Shown: positions 12,001 to 21,680, counted from the first letter of the stretch. The stretch: DNA of 64,000 nucleotides from Astropecten irregularis (GCA_963971285.1 OZ020248.1:22961873-23025872), one strand, 5' to 3'. Translations and numbers: made by a program. The notes: generated by a model not told the origin, from the letters alone.

Positions 12001-15000
12001 GACATTTCAAAGATGCTGGGAACGCATATCTGGTGCCTTGTGGAGATTGAGGACAATAGGTTGAAAATGGGCCTTTAAGAAATGGAGGCTCAGGCTCAGG
12101 CTCTGGCTCTGGCTCTGTCATCCACATGCTGAAAATATAGGTTTTTCATTGAAGCTGAAGCTCTTCATTCTTTTTCAAACTAGAGAATCTACTTCCGAAC
12201 CGCAGCCAAAAGTCTCTATTTTGATACCCGTCATTTTAGAATGGATTCACAAAATGGTGCCGGAGTCGCCTCCGTTTCGGAAAGGCCCTATGTCTCCACA
12301 GGGAAATAGTAATGGTGCATAGGTCTCCACAAGGTTTTCACGAAACTGATATTAGGGAATAAACTCAAAAAAGAGGAATTTCCAAGGTATACTTATCCGT
12401 CGCAGAGAGAAGGAGTTGTTTTTCAACCCAGAAAGTGATTCTGGTTCAAATGGGAGCGATTTCAATTCTGCTCTTCGGAGAGCGTCCGTTGAGTACACAA
12501 GAACAAAGCCATGTCTACAGATTGAGGTATGCGTGATGTGAGAAAGACAGCGTGTCTACTTACCCAGTCCCACAGCAGCCTGGATACTGTCGGCATCGGG
12601 CCACGAGTTATTCTTGAAGAATCTCTCCGTCAGCACGTTGAAACTAAGGAAAATAGGGAAGGGCAAAGAATAGAAAAGAAACGAAATGAGACAAGTGTCC
12701 GCATACATGTCAACAGAAAGTTTTCAACATGAGAACAGCCTTAACAGAAGTAAAAGCTATGCACAGCATAAAGGCTGGTTCATAGACTCCGCGTTTAGGC
12801 ATACCCAGAACACAATGCAAATGTCACATTCAATGTTCATACTCTGCCATCTTTCTAGTCTAGGGCTGTAAGTTTACAAATAATTTTGTAACCGGTTACC
12901 CGTCTTTGGGTCTTGGGTCTTTTAGGAACTTGGTTGACAACATTCTTTTGTCACAACATTTGGCAGTGGTAGACATAGCAAAATGTCTGGCCTTTGCTTT
13001 GCATAAGCCTGCTGGTTAAATTTGCAAAAGATCATTGACATTTTTTTCTTTGTGAACTCTAGAAGTGTCTATGTTTAAAAAAGAAGAGGCCATTAAAAAG
13101 ATACTTTTCGATTAACCTAACTGGGAAAATGTACCCGGGTACCCTTTTGAACAGTCGGTTTTAACCGGTTAACTGGATACAAACTGCAGCCTTATTCTAG
13201 TCTACGCATCTGGCAATATTTTAACTTGTCCGAATACAGGTCAAATAGGTGCGTATGAACTTTGTGCAGCGAATATGCAGCGAGTATGAATCGGCCTTCA
13301 GGCTGTACATCAATCAATCAATCAGTGGGAGCATGCACCGCGGCAGCGTGTTGCCGCATCTACCTTCAAGCAGTACTCCTTCGGTCTTCTGATGGCCATC
13401 CCCCAGGCAGCCACGCGACCCATCCCCATCTCAGCAAAATAACAATCCATCTGACGCAACCACGTGTCATGTGGATGCCCTACCGGGTGAGTCCTACCAG
13501 TAGGTTCTCTCATAGAGAGAATTCACCTGGCAGGATCGCTCGCAGGGAATCTAGACACATGACCGTACAGTCGCATCTGATGCTCATGTATCATGCAGGT
13601 AATAGGTCTCATCTGACTCTCCCTGAGTATTACTATTAGACACATTGTTTGTCCGACCAGCAGTACCCAAGGATCCTCCTCAGAGACCCAGTCCTGAAGA
13701 CATTGAGTCGTCTCCCCAGGCCCCCAGTCAAGGTCCATGCATTTAAATAATGCCCTTGAGATAACACTTGACTGTCAGTCATGGAATAGGACGTGAGCCT
13801 TACTCTCGCTCGTAGCACAGGCTGATGTCCCTCAGCTTGTTCTCCTTGACGTTGCGCTGGAAGAACACCAAGAAGTTCTTGATCTCGTCGGGCAGGATGT
13901 AGGAGTTGACCGGATTGGGCTGCTGACGCTCATAGGCCAAGTCCCGCTGTGGGTCACCTATTCAATCGATAAAACATATTTTAATGACAAGAAGAAATGC
14001 TATGGGACAGAAACTTAAATACTGGTTTGGCAAAGCCACTGAAAAGCCAGGCCAGGTCTATAAACTGTTTAACATGGAGAAATCCAAAGTTTGAAAAAAA
14101 AACACACACTTTGACGTGATGAAAAAAAGACAACTCGACTCAAACTCGACTCGAGACAAATCAAGTCTCTGCCAATGCGATGTGCGGTGCGGTACGGTGT
14201 GCACGACATAGCAATGTCGCGCACTTGGAATCGAGTTATCTTTGCGGTCGACCTGTGTCGAGTCGAGTTGTCTTTGCGGTTGACCTGTCTCGAGTCGAGT
14301 TGTCTTTGCGGACGACCTGTCTCGAGTCGAGTTGTCTTTGCGGTCGACCTGTCTCGAGTCGAGTTGTCTTTGCGGTCGACCTGTCTCGAGGCGAATTGTC
14401 TTTGCGGACGACCTGTCTCGAGTCGAGTTGTCTTTGCAGTCGAGCTGTCTCGAGTCGAGTTGTCTTTGCGGTCGACTTGTCCGGTGCCCGTAAAGTGAAG
14501 ACAATGTCCAACGTGGACTAGGGGTTTGACTTACCTGTGTGATATCCGTAACTGTCCCCTTGGTACTCTTCATACTTGATTCCATGGAAGGAAACAAAAA
14601 AACACAGTTGTCAATGGAGAAAATGATTCCATAAAATCATCAAAGAGCATGGCAGAGACTGTACTGAGAGTCTCGAATTTGCCTGTCGCAAACAAAGTTA
14701 ATGACAGTTTCTATTAACCCTCACCCACTTACCACACAAGACAAGAGCTGCTTACCATACACTACAACAGTCTCCGCATGGAATGGATGGGAGCTGGATC
14801 ATAAATTCACGCATGACCATGAAAACCACATTGGTGTAGGCCTATTGTGGTATTCAGGATACCATACTTACCTCAGAAAAAAAAAAGGCATTTCGTGTAT
14901 ATGAGCCATTCTGTCTATTTCTGTTTAGTCTGGTACCCGGCCATGGATGGAGAGTCGTATTTTTATTTTAGGAACTTTACTGTAGAACTAGAAGATGGGT

Positions 15001-15723
15001 ACCAGGCAAACCGGACTGACAAATTTGGAAAATGCCGAAAATCCAAAAACTGTGGTAGGCCTATTCAGGAGGGTTAGGGTCAAATTTATAATAATTAATA
15101 TTTCAAGGGCAGAATTCCACTGATGGCCATCACTTGTGCACAAACCTATGGGACCGACAGAGGGCGTTATGAGAAAAATGGCTAGGCCTAACAGTATTTC
15201 AGTAACACTAACCATGCTAACACTTACAGTTACCGCTGCGCATTCAAAGTGTATCATTTGACATTTTGGTTTAAAAAAAAATGAAAATCTCACTTTTCAG
15301 ATATATGCTACCCCAGTGTTATACGGTTATACACCTGAGATTGAAGTTCATTATGACTTGCATCCAATAAGTTAACTCTTGGAGGATATAACCCTTTTTC
15401 CGTAATTCGTCGCAGACTCAAATAAAATGTGGGAAGTCAGTGAAACATGGTGAAGAAATAATAATACAGAATTTATAAATTAATTTTCTTTACTGTTATA
15501 CTGCTCATTGTATTGATTATAGATGGAAATAAATGTCATTGAATTGAATTGAATTGAATGATATCACAAATAAATAGTGAAATACTGTGTTAGCCCTTCC
15601 TTATTCCTACTTGACAGATGTTCGGTCATTTCAAGGTAATTTAGGCCTAAATAAATTTTACATTCACCTGTACATACTTACATCATCATCTCCATACTCA
15701 ACTTCATACCTCACCCGGCTCAT
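95..15723 (-). CDS. EIF3L: Eukaryotic translation initiation factor 3 subunit L (3' end beyond the left edge)
   Basis: EIF3L is a PCI-domain subunit of the eIF3 complex, which binds the 40S ribosome in the cytoplasm during translation initiation. I placed exons by GT..AG sites that keep frame: 15723-15682, 14574-14535, 13957-13804, 12643-12564, 11971-11910, 10108-10039, 7727-7654, 6201-6121, 5220-5130, 4575-4421, 3142-2972, 2628-2495, 1657-1484, 152-95. They sum to 1386 nt, exactly 462 codons with no stop. The protein starts [14 protein letters not shown] and then has diagnostic blocks: [13 protein letters not shown] (exon 5), [16 protein letters not shown] (exon 7), [18 protein letters not shown] (exon 9), [20 protein letters not shown] (exon 10), [18 protein letters not shown] (exon 11), HPMRIDES (exon 12), [14 protein letters not shown] (exon 14). 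These match the human protein (564 aa) in order. By comparison about 85-90 C-terminal residues, including the end of the PCI region, lie outside the window. Introns are full of mobile elements; exons are intact. Confidence 0.97.
785..1403. repeat. Tandem repeat, three units of about 205 bp
   Basis: Three near-identical AT-rich units lie in the EIF3L intron before the last visible exon. The landmark CTATTGTCTGTC recurs at 845, 1053 and 1254 (periods 208 and 201). Length differences are mostly in the poly-A/poly-purine tracts at the unit junctions. No coding potential. Confidence 0.9.
1711..2221. mobile_element. TTAA-flanked MITE (piggyBac-like termini)
   Basis: A 511-bp element flanked by TTAA (1707-1710 and 2222-2225). 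Inverted ends read CCCCTTCAGCCGGG on the left and CCCGGGCGGAAGGGG on the right. TTAA target sites and termini starting with CCC are typical of piggyBac-class transposons. The interior is composite: the left half is shared with a second, degenerate copy near 10386-10600, and 1965-2135 is shared with 33493-33680. No transposase is present. Confidence 0.7.
2335..2455 (+). mobile_element. Fragment of TTAA-flanked MITE family B
   Basis: About 120 bp match the right part of the element at 9605-9968 (ACTCAGATGTCCGATTGA, then CAAAGTGTGAGTGCT). The left part is missing. Confidence 0.6.
3225..3740. mobile_element. MITE copy shared with 60185-60465, interrupted by a second MITE
   Basis: The sequence outside 3267-3495 is the reverse complement of the region around 60185-60465: a TTTCACAAAGGGRCGA end, GGGCGTTGAAACATA, then GCTTTGAAGTTTGTTCC and a GGCGAA..CTTCGTGAAAAC-like end. 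The 60.4-kb copy lacks the inner insertion and so acts as the empty site. Confidence 0.65.
3267..3495. mobile_element. MITE with GGGC(A/G)TTTAC termini
   Basis: A 229-bp element with inverted ends (GGGCATTTACGAAATGGAGG on the left, CCTCCGTTTTGTAAACGCCC on the right), inserted in another MITE. Related copies lie at 12069-12288, 46324-46574 and 60937-61172. Here ATA flanks both ends; at 46324-46574 CAG flanks both ends, suggesting a 3-bp target duplication. Confidence 0.7.
3777..4410. repeat. TTG/CTG trinucleotide-rich array in the EIF3L intron
   Basis: A ~630-bp low-complexity tract of TTG, CTG and ATTG units with longer repeats (GTTGATGTTGTTGCTGCTGC blocks recur). On the gene strand it is (CAA/CAG)n and begins about 10 nt inside the splice donor of the exon 4575-4421. 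Open frames through it are all Val, Leu or Cys runs and are artefacts. Confidence 0.9.
6240..6570 (+). mobile_element. LINE (non-LTR retrotransposon) 3' fragment
   Basis: The plus strand carries broken coding sequence reading [19 protein letters not shown], which matches the conserved end of LINE reverse transcriptases (RLYGHVARxPxxDPA). It ends in a short (TGAT)n tail at 6546-6566, as in CR1/L2-type elements. A second copy in the opposite orientation lies at 13310-13740. Dead copy. Confidence 0.75.
7215..7601 (+). mobile_element. Palindromic MITE with THAP-like short frame, copy 1
   Basis: A 387-bp element flanked by TA, with inverted arms of about 110 bp (right end ..TTGTGAAACGCCCG). Between the arms, 7380-7502 holds a 40-codon frame starting ATG and stopping at TAG inside the right arm. 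It has CESFGC (C-x4-C) near the start and [13 protein letters not shown] near the end, resembling the beginning of a THAP zinc-finger domain. Same element at 34611-34985 in reverse orientation. Confidence 0.75.
7830..8418. mobile_element. MITE with AGGCCAAGTAAA termini
   Basis: Long inverted ends: TAAGGCCAAGTAAAACA at 7830 and TTTTTACTTGGCCTAA at about 8403, followed inward by a matching ATATGTTTCTCGTCC / GGACGAGAAACATAT pair. The ~590-bp interior is AT-rich and non-coding, with a poly-T run near 7898-7921. Confidence 0.75.
8862..9234. mobile_element. hAT-like MITE (family a) with 8-bp target duplication
   Basis: A 373-bp element bounded by TAAGGTGACCA and TGGTCACCTTA, flanked on both sides by the octamer CCCTAAGG (8854-8861 and 9235-9242). 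Near the right end a GGGGAC-containing motif recurs. The 8-bp duplication fits hAT transposition. No transposase frame. Confidence 0.85.
9605..9968 (+). mobile_element. TTAA-flanked MITE family B, near full-length copy
   Basis: About 364 bp starting AGGTACAGTACAGGATTGGT and ending with the inverted form ACCAATTATGTATTATACCT, bracketed by TTAA (9601-9604; 9969-9972). The interior carries landmarks seen in all copies: GAAGATGGTGCTGGTAGAAA, TGGTGTATTTATCCAGA, ACTCAGATGTCCGATTGAGC. Confidence 0.75.
10386..10600 (+). mobile_element. Degenerate second copy of the 1711-2221 TTAA element
   Basis: Preceded by TTAA (10382-10385). The left part aligns with 1711-1900, including a block that reads [20 protein letters not shown] here and [20 protein letters not shown] in the first copy. 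Its right part is lost or replaced near 10609. Confidence 0.6.
10609..11659. mobile_element. hAT-like non-autonomous element (family b), 1051 bp, 8-bp duplication
   Basis: Termini CAGGGTTGTTGATTTTTTTG and AAATCAAACAACCCTG, with subterminal GATTTAAATC motifs at both ends. The octamer TCATGGAC flanks it exactly (10601-10608; 11660-11667). The interior is AT-rich, has a (CATGTA)n-like run near 11180-11204, and shows no recognisable transposase. Confidence 0.9.
12069..12288. mobile_element. MITE with GGGCCTTT termini (same family as 3267-3495)
   Basis: GGGCCTTTAAGAAATGGAGG at the left is matched by an inverted CCTCCGTTTCGGAAAGGCCC at the right. The interior has TTTTTCATTGAAGCTGAAGC and AACCGCAGCCAAAAG, as in the other copies. 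Confidence 0.7.
12768..13300. mobile_element. MITE with GGTTCATA/TATGAATC termini, split by a hAT MITE
   Basis: Left end AAAGGCTGGTTCATA and right end GAGTATGAATCGGCCTT are inverted versions of each other. The same termini bound 25931-26180. The 12861-13194 element sits inside this one, with its target duplication, so it arrived later. Confidence 0.65.
12861..13194. mobile_element. hAT-like MITE (family c), copy 1, 8-bp duplication
   Basis: A 334-bp element starting TAGGGCTGTAAGTTTA and ending AAACTGCAGCCTTA, flanked by TTCTAGTC at 12853-12860 and 13195-13202. Contains subterminal GGTTAACCGGTT-type motifs at both ends. Second copy, inverted, at 37201-37580. Confidence 0.9.
13310..13740 (-). 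mobile_element. LINE 3' fragment, reverse orientation
   Basis: The minus strand reads [19 protein letters not shown], a LINE reverse-transcriptase C-terminal motif, with the (ATCA)n tail at 13310-13325 on the plus strand. Homologous to 6240-6570 and extends further upstream. Frames are broken. Confidence 0.75.
14225..14486. repeat. Minisatellite, 32-bp unit, about eight copies
   Basis: The landmark TCGAGTTGTCTTTGCGG recurs every 32 bp from about 14231. Units contain TCGAGTCGA and GTCGAC palindromes, so single strands could fold. Unit variants (GTCGACC, GACGACC) alternate. No spacers between units, hence not a CRISPR. It lies in the EIF3L intron just beside the exon 14574-14535. Confidence 0.92.
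15541..15559. repeat. Short (GAATT)n microsatellite
   Basis: About four GAATT units in EIF3L intron 1. Confidence 0.7.
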
Positions 15724-16251
15724 TTTTAATTTTTTATTCACTATCACACGACAAAATGTGTGCCAAAATGAGCAGAAATTGTACCGAAAATCGCTTCGCA
15801 GGTGCAGCGTGCAGGCAAACCACACACGATGTGAACAGCGCCCTCTAGAAAAAAAGATGTAGTCTCGTTTCGGAACCAACTCATCATAATTTCTGGCTTT
15901 CAAGTTTCAAGAAAGTCTAATATCGGAATTTTTCTTAAAAGAAATATATCATGAACAAGCAAATGAGAGGAAATTTATAATCTCTGAAAATCTAAAATGA
16001 TAAAATTAAGAAAAGAACGCTTCAATAGAACAAGTTTTAAAAAGAAGCGGCTGAATTTGCGACTGGCGGATTAGACGTAAGAAGCGCGCCGTACCGTATG
16101 TTGTGTTACTGCACGATCAACAACTGAGTCTGAGCAAGAATTTATCATTGTGCAATCTCGCATTTTTCAGTGTTTTTGAGGATTTCAGGAACTCCGATCG
16201 TAGTGAACTCATCTACGGTGCCATTACCCGGTGATTTTGAAGTGTTCAATA
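15724..16251. promoter_or_regulatory. Putative bidirectional promoter between EIF3L and PDAP1
   Basis: The start codons of EIF3L (minus, 15723) and PDAP1 (plus, 16252) are separated by 528 bp and point away from each other. The stretch holds both 5' UTRs and presumably both core promoters. I saw no member of the repeat families that fill the rest of the window, and no obvious TATA box in a suitable place. A shared promoter is inferred from geometry and from the absence of insertions, not from a recognised motif. Confidence 0.55.
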
Positions 16252-19200
16252 ATGTCAAAAAGGGGTATGTGTGATAATTAAGTCGTGTTTCGTTGAGTTT
16301 CATTTTTACCAATTTCAGTTCCACATGTTTCGATAGTCAACCCATGTTCTCACACATTATGTATGGGAAACAAACAGGGCAACAAATGAGTAACTAGGCC
16401 TACCTACGCCTAAATGAATGACATTTTTTCGGCATTAGGGCCTAGTGTAGTTTACGCCACCCATATTATTTTCAGTATTTATTTGGGTAAGAAACTGTTT
16501 TGTTTTCACTGAAATATTGCCGAAATAAGTTCATTTCAGGACCCATGGATGAATAAATTTGCTTTAACTTAAGTCAGTCAGTTTCCCTTGTGGTTATTTC
16601 ACGAATACGGAATAGGCCAAGGCTATATTAATTAAAAAGCCGTATCCTCTTTGAGTGATCCCCCATGTGCCGTTCCCAGGTTGCAGCATTGTTGCGTGTA
16701 TCATTGAAACGATCCCTGGGGTGTGGCGGTGTGTGCGTGGTTTCATGGCTTCTGACTGCCAAACGAACAAAGATAGTTGACTATTGGGGTCACCACCAAC
16801 ATAGAGCTGGATGGCTCAGTTGGTGGAGCGCCTGTACGGTATTCAGGAGGTCGCCGGTTCGAGTCCCGCTCCAGTCAATTTTTCTTTGTTCACTTTTCAA
16901 TGACTTTAACTTAAGTAACGAATCTCATTTTGGAACAGAAGAAGGTGATAAATAAATAGGGCCTACTGAAAATAATATGGGTGGCGTAAACTACACTAAC
17001 CCACATTTTTCGCACCAAAAAATGCTTCTAAGTATTTATTAATTTTGCCGTCACTTGCGTTCTTCTGATTTGGCCAATTCTCAATTACGTCATGTGCCGT
17101 CCTACTTTCTTTCTTTCTCTAAATTTAACGTTATTTTGCTGGAGCCTCGTACTGTCGTAGCCTAGGGCCATGTATGTAGCCTACGATGCTACGTTCATCA
17201 TATTTGTCCTGGCACGACGTAATACAAATTAGCCAATCAGGAGGGAACGTCAGAATAGCGTTTGCAGGAGGAATGCCAATGCCGGCAAAATATACACCAG
17301 TTGCCAAAATATTTTGGGACAATATGTGTTTGTGTGTACCTATTAATTATGTCGGTCGGCAACACGTCACTTATTGTGTAAGTACAATGTAAGTACTCTA
17401 CGCGTGCTGTTTTCACTCCATCCACATTGTTAAGCATTGTTCAGTGACCAAAAAGAGCCAGGATGTACGACCGAGACAATTCAAGATGCGACTTGAAGGG
17501 CGATTGTAAAGTTCGGGACGCTCCTGTGTTTTTATCAATCACCTCTCTGGCTCAAAGCCTTGCTTTTTTAACCTGTCACAAGATTGAACAACTGATTTTT
17601 CTTTCATCACACGTCGATATGTTTCTGGCCAATTTACAGGAGGACGTAAAGGAGGGCACAAGGGTCGCTCACGGAGATTCAACAATCCAGAGGAGATTGA
17701 TGCTCAGCTGAGGGATCATCAAAACTTTAGAGTGAGTGTCTGGCTGATTCTAGGTCTGCAAGAGCTCCTGCTTATAGCTCCATTTGATTGCCATGGCTTC
17801 CTGTGTCTCCATTTCCATGCCACAGAGAAAAGCCCCTCGTCCGTGTTACCTACACACACAGTGCTAATCAAGTTTTGCGATGAAAATCCTGACCATCGTT
17901 TCGGATTGTCCACCATCTTGGTTTGGCTCTCCACCAATTAGAAACAAGCATGAAGTCACATGTGTGTGGCGGAGAACCACACAAGATGGCGGACGATGCG
18001 AAAAAGTCGGAAACGATCGTCGGAAAAGATCAATTTTTTATCACAAGGAAAGATCGTGAGCACAAACAAATAAGCTGCATTTCATCCTTGACATTCGGAG
18101 AAGAGATGGAGCGATTTTCAAACCGATCTGTGATGTCTTTAATGTCATTTGGGGACATGTTTTGGCCGAAGTACCGTGAAGTACAATTTGTCTGGGGCGC
18201 TAGACCGACCGTTAACCCCCAAAACTAAAAAAGGGAGTTCAGTGCCCTAGTTACTGGGTCTAGACTGGGCCCAACTTCATATAATAGCTTGCTTTAGGAC
18301 TAACATTTGCTAAGCGCAGAAATCTTTTGCTTAGCAGACTCAGGTTACAAACCCACTGTAAATCCTGTCCCATTAAGTCACTCACAACGACAATAATGTT
18401 GCTGCTCATGCTCATATTTTGATGATCTTTGTGATTTGTTTGACGTGCAGGACCCCAACAAAGAAGGAAGTGGTGATGAGCAATCTGAGACGAAACCGTT
18501 CAAGACGATATCAGACACCGACTCAGACTCGGACTCGGAAGAAGAGGTGAGGTCATGTTAGAATGTCTGCGAGCGTTGAGTTCCAAAAGCTACAGCTCTT
18601 AAAGTTGTGCAAAAATTAATATTAAAGTAATAAACTGCTGCAAACTGTTCATCAACCAAGATATTGACCGGGAGCCGATTTCACCAACGCTTTGTGATCA
18701 TCGGTAAAGCCCAAATCCATCGCTAGACGGAAAATCGATCGCTACTTTGCGTAGCAATTTTCCGTTTAGCGATGGATTTGGTTTTAAGCGATGATCGCAA
18801 AGTGTTAGTGAAATCGGCCCCTGAAATATATCAAATGCTTGGAGTTAGGAGGGGCTGATGTTTTGATCCAAGCAGGATCTTTCTCAAATGCTAAAAAAAA
18901 GCCTTTGAGAATGATCCTGCTTGGATCAGAGCGTGAGAAAGATCCTGCTAGGATTGTAACGTCAGGCTAAAGCCTTTGAGAAAGATCCTGCCAGGATCGA
19001 AACGTCACACCCTCATCAGCCCCAAGCAGGGTTCCATTCTCAAAGTTGAAGAAGCTTATACATTGTGGAATCTTTCTTTTCTTTTTTTTCGCTCGGACCT
19101 CCAGGCTCGTAAAGGTGTGAGTCACTTGATAGAAATAGAGAATCCCAACAGAGTGGCCAACAAAATGAAGAAAGCATCTCAGGTCAACGTCAACGAGTCC

Positions 19201-21520
19201 GGTACCTCCGCCTTATCCCGAAGAGAAAGGTTAGATCTGAAAACCAGATGTTTATCATAATCATCAAGTAACCAGGAGGGAAACTGATTTAAGTCATTGA
19301 AAAGTGAACAAAGAAAAATTGACTGGAGCTGGATTCGAACCAGCGACCTCCCGGAATACTGCACTGGTGCTCTTACCAACTGAGCTATCCAACCCTATGT
19401 TGGTGGTGTCCCAAATTGTCAACTATCTTTGTTCGTTTGGCAGTCGGAAGCCATGAAACCACTCATATACCACTATATCCCAAGGATCATTTTAGATACA
19501 TGCAGCATTAGCGATGCTGCAACCTGCGACCAGGCAGAATAAAATGTGATCTGCTCTGAATGTCCCCCTAATATTGTTTTCTCAAAAAACAAGAAAGAAC
19601 TTTACCGTTGGAAGTGGGTTTTTGGGGGAATCCTCGTAGTCTCAAACCTATAAAGTTTGGTTCAGCTCGGTTTACTAACAAGGGAAAAAAGAAGGGTTTA
19701 TTTTTGTAGTGCATAAGTCTATGGAATTGTCGCCCTAACATAGCATTTGGTGTTTTTGTTATTATTGTTTTTATTTTTAATAATGCAAGTAATAAACGGC
19801 TGCAAACTGCTGATCATCCAAAATATTGACCCGATGGAATTAGGAGGGCTGTGTGATGTCCGAGTGATGTTTCGATCCTAGCAGGATCTTTCTCAATGGC
19901 TAAATGACAAGAGGACAAGAACATGCAAGGAAAGATGTACATAAATGGATGAGAGGTTCGGAGGCTTTGAGATAGATCCTACTTGGCCCTTCAAACTCCA
20001 AGCATTATTTTTGTTTGTTTACCGTACGTACTTTTTTCTTCTTTTTAGGGAAGAGATTGAAAAGACCGAAGCGAGAGAAAGATACGCAAAGCTCCATAAA
20101 GAGGGGAAGACAGCCGAAGCTCAGGCCGATCTGGCTCGACTAGCTATCATCCGCAAACAGAGGGAAGAAGCGGCCAAGAAGAAAGACGCAGAGAAGAAAG
20201 GTATTAAAAGGCTGTAAGGGGGGGGGGGACTGGCTGGGTGGATGGCATAAAAGTGGCATACACACTGAGGACCTCACAACAAAGGACGTCCGCATAATGC
20301 AGGATCCCAAGACGTTATGTGGACTCGCACACGTCCACATAATGATTTGATGCCAACGAAAATGCCAAAAGGACACATCTGTCGCAAATTGAAGTTTATC
20401 ATTCAAGGGATATTCGGCCCAAATTCCATCATGAAAAAATGGGAACAGTTCAAATACCAATGGTTTGAAGTTTCTATTATGGGTCTATACCAGGGTTCTA
20501 GCCACGGTGGGCGGCGCTGGGCGGGCCAGCCCGGCACTGGAAATTTGTGCCCGGAATGTAGGTCTGAAATCAACTCTGCCGCCCAGCATGAATTTTCGTA
20601 GAGTGAATAAAAGTATTGCCAATATCGTGAATTTTGATCACATTCCTGAATAAAAGTTCACTCTTTTCTGCGTTTTGAAATGTGAAGCACTGATTCTCAA
20701 TGTTTACAAGACGATATAATTTCCAATTGTTAGCGTAGGCCTACCGTATATCTGTACATGTATTGGACTAGGGCTCAACTTCATTTCTAGAGCCCACCAC
20801 TAAAATTGATCTGGCCAGAACCCTGGTCTATACATAAGAACAAATGAAAGTCCACATGTGAAACAAATATGTGGGGTTGGGTGGGTTTAGTGTGGCTGGC
20901 TTGGGTGGATAGGGTAGGATTAGATTGGACTCGGGCAAGATGGGTTTGGTGTTAGGTTCGTATGGGTTGAACAGGATAAGTTTGGGTCAGCTTAAGGATG
21001 GGGTTTGGTTCTTGTTCATTTGGGATGAATTAGCTGTTGTTCGAGTTTGGTGTGGGCTGTACTGGTTGGAGTTGGGTTTGAATCCTTGAGTTCGGTTTCA
21101 GCGGGTCGAGCAGGATCAGCTGGGCAGCTGAATTTCATTTTTGTGAGGAATTTTACTCTTGTTTGGGCGTGTTGAAGCTGGGTAGAGATTGGTTTTTGAA
21201 TGGGGTCAGTGGAATATTAAAGGGATGTGAAACTTCAGTTTTAAATCTGAATTCCATTTTTGGGTTTAGATTTCAACTCAGAATTTCAGCTTTTTCCTTG
21301 GTGTTTTCAGATTGTGTGTGTGTGTTGTGTGTTGCCACTTACATCCCTGATATGAAGTCTGGGCTTGGTTACTTGGTGACTTTTTCACAAACTTTTCCCC
21401 GCTCTTTCAATTGTGCAATCACCAATCTTTGTACTAGTGATGATATGAGTGCATTTTTTCGTTTCCTTTTTGTGTTTTGCAGCAAGAGATGACGCAAAGG
21501 CCTCACAACGGAAAAAATGA
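16252..21520 (+). CDS. PDAP1: PDGFA-associated protein 1 / 28 kDa heat- and acid-stable phosphoprotein (complete)
   Basis: PDAP1 (HASPP28, PAP1) is a small, charged, largely disordered phosphoprotein reported to bind PDGF-A; its biochemical role is not well defined. Exons: 16252-16264, 17640-17731, 18451-18546, 19105-19229, 20049-20200, 21483-21520. Total 516 nt, 171 aa plus TGA; human is 181 aa. Exon 1 codes only MSKR plus one base. Exon 2 gives [14 protein letters not shown] and PEEIDAQL, matching the conserved N-terminus. Exon 3 ends in an acidic Ser/Asp/Glu run ([11 protein letters not shown]) typical of CK2 sites. Exon 4 gives [19 protein letters not shown] and LSRRER. Exon 5 gives the conserved core [20 protein letters not shown]. 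The short last exon ends [12 protein letters not shown], shorter than the mammalian tail. An AATAAA lies 160 nt past the stop. Confidence 0.96.
16443..16998. mobile_element. MITE with perfect 35-bp inverted ends carrying a SINE
   Basis: 16443-16477 and 16964-16998 are exact inverted copies (start TAGTGTAGTTTACGCC). Most of the interior is a tRNA-derived SINE. It lies in PDAP1 intron 1. Perfect ends suggest recent mobility or gene conversion. Confidence 0.75.
16793..16925 (+). mobile_element. tRNA-derived SINE, family A
   Basis: Has tRNA-like A box (TGGCTCAGTTGGTGGAGC) and B box (GGTTCGAGTCCC) followed by a non-tRNA tail TTTTTCTTTGTTCACTTTTC. No proper acceptor stem, so not a functional tRNA gene. 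Other copies: 19262-19440, 28872-29520, 31617-31725, 45487-45592, 58290-58420. Confidence 0.8.
18669..18822. repeat. Compact long hairpin (about 65-bp arms)
   Basis: The arms starting GGAGCCGATTTCACCAACG and ending GTTAGTGAAATCGGCCCC are inverted repeats covering nearly the whole 154 bp, with only a short loop. It lies in PDAP1 intron 3. Probably a small MITE; as RNA it would form a long stem. Confidence 0.75.
18832..19030. mobile_element. Repeat with GATCCTGCTAGGATC-type motifs
   Basis: Several inverted GATCC..GCAGGATC..TTTCTCAAA motifs. Related segments at 19795-19990, 45785-46000 and 50560-50720 share AATAAACTGCTGCAAACTG and TAGGAGGGCCTGA. Termini not resolved. Confidence 0.5.
19262..19440 (-). 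mobile_element. tRNA-derived SINE, family A, reverse copy
   Basis: Complementary B box (GATTCGAACCAGCGAC) and A box (CAACTGAGCTATCCA) with the same tail as 16793-16925. In PDAP1 intron 4. Confidence 0.78.
20491..20825. mobile_element. hAT-like MITE (family d), copy 1, 8-bp duplication
   Basis: 335 bp with ends CAGGGTTCTAGCCA and TGGCCAGAACCCTG, flanked by GTCTATAC at 20483-20490 and 20826-20833. Second copy at 36616-36949. In PDAP1 intron 5. Confidence 0.92.
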
Positions 21521-21680
21521 CGTCCTTTGTTGTACTGCTGGGTGAAATATGTGTAAATTAAATCCATTCACAGCTGGGAATTGGAAATCAATTCTTGTTT
21601 TTTTCTTTGAAGGCAAAAGTCAGTCTGGCTTTGATACGTAGCCAGAGACGCTGTTGCCAGACCAGCGGAATCTTCCTTTT

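Noticed and set aside
12767-13300. Possible regulatory region with GTTAACCGGTTA palindromes
   Set aside because: The palindromes are subterminal motifs of the family c hAT element and recur at 37201-37580.
14225-14486. CRISPR-like regular repeats of 32 bp
   Set aside because: Units are directly abutting with no spacers, and the context is a eukaryotic intron.
14058-14597. Repetitive Ser/Arg/Asp/Lys-rich frames on both strands
   Set aside because: Created by the 32-bp minisatellite. A 32-bp unit is not a multiple of three, so frames cycle; the true coding DNA here is only EIF3L exon 14574-14535.
16800-16875. Possible tRNA gene
   Set aside because: A and B boxes are present but the acceptor stem and anticodon arm do not pair properly, and the sequence is dispersed in many copies with a common tail; it is a SINE.
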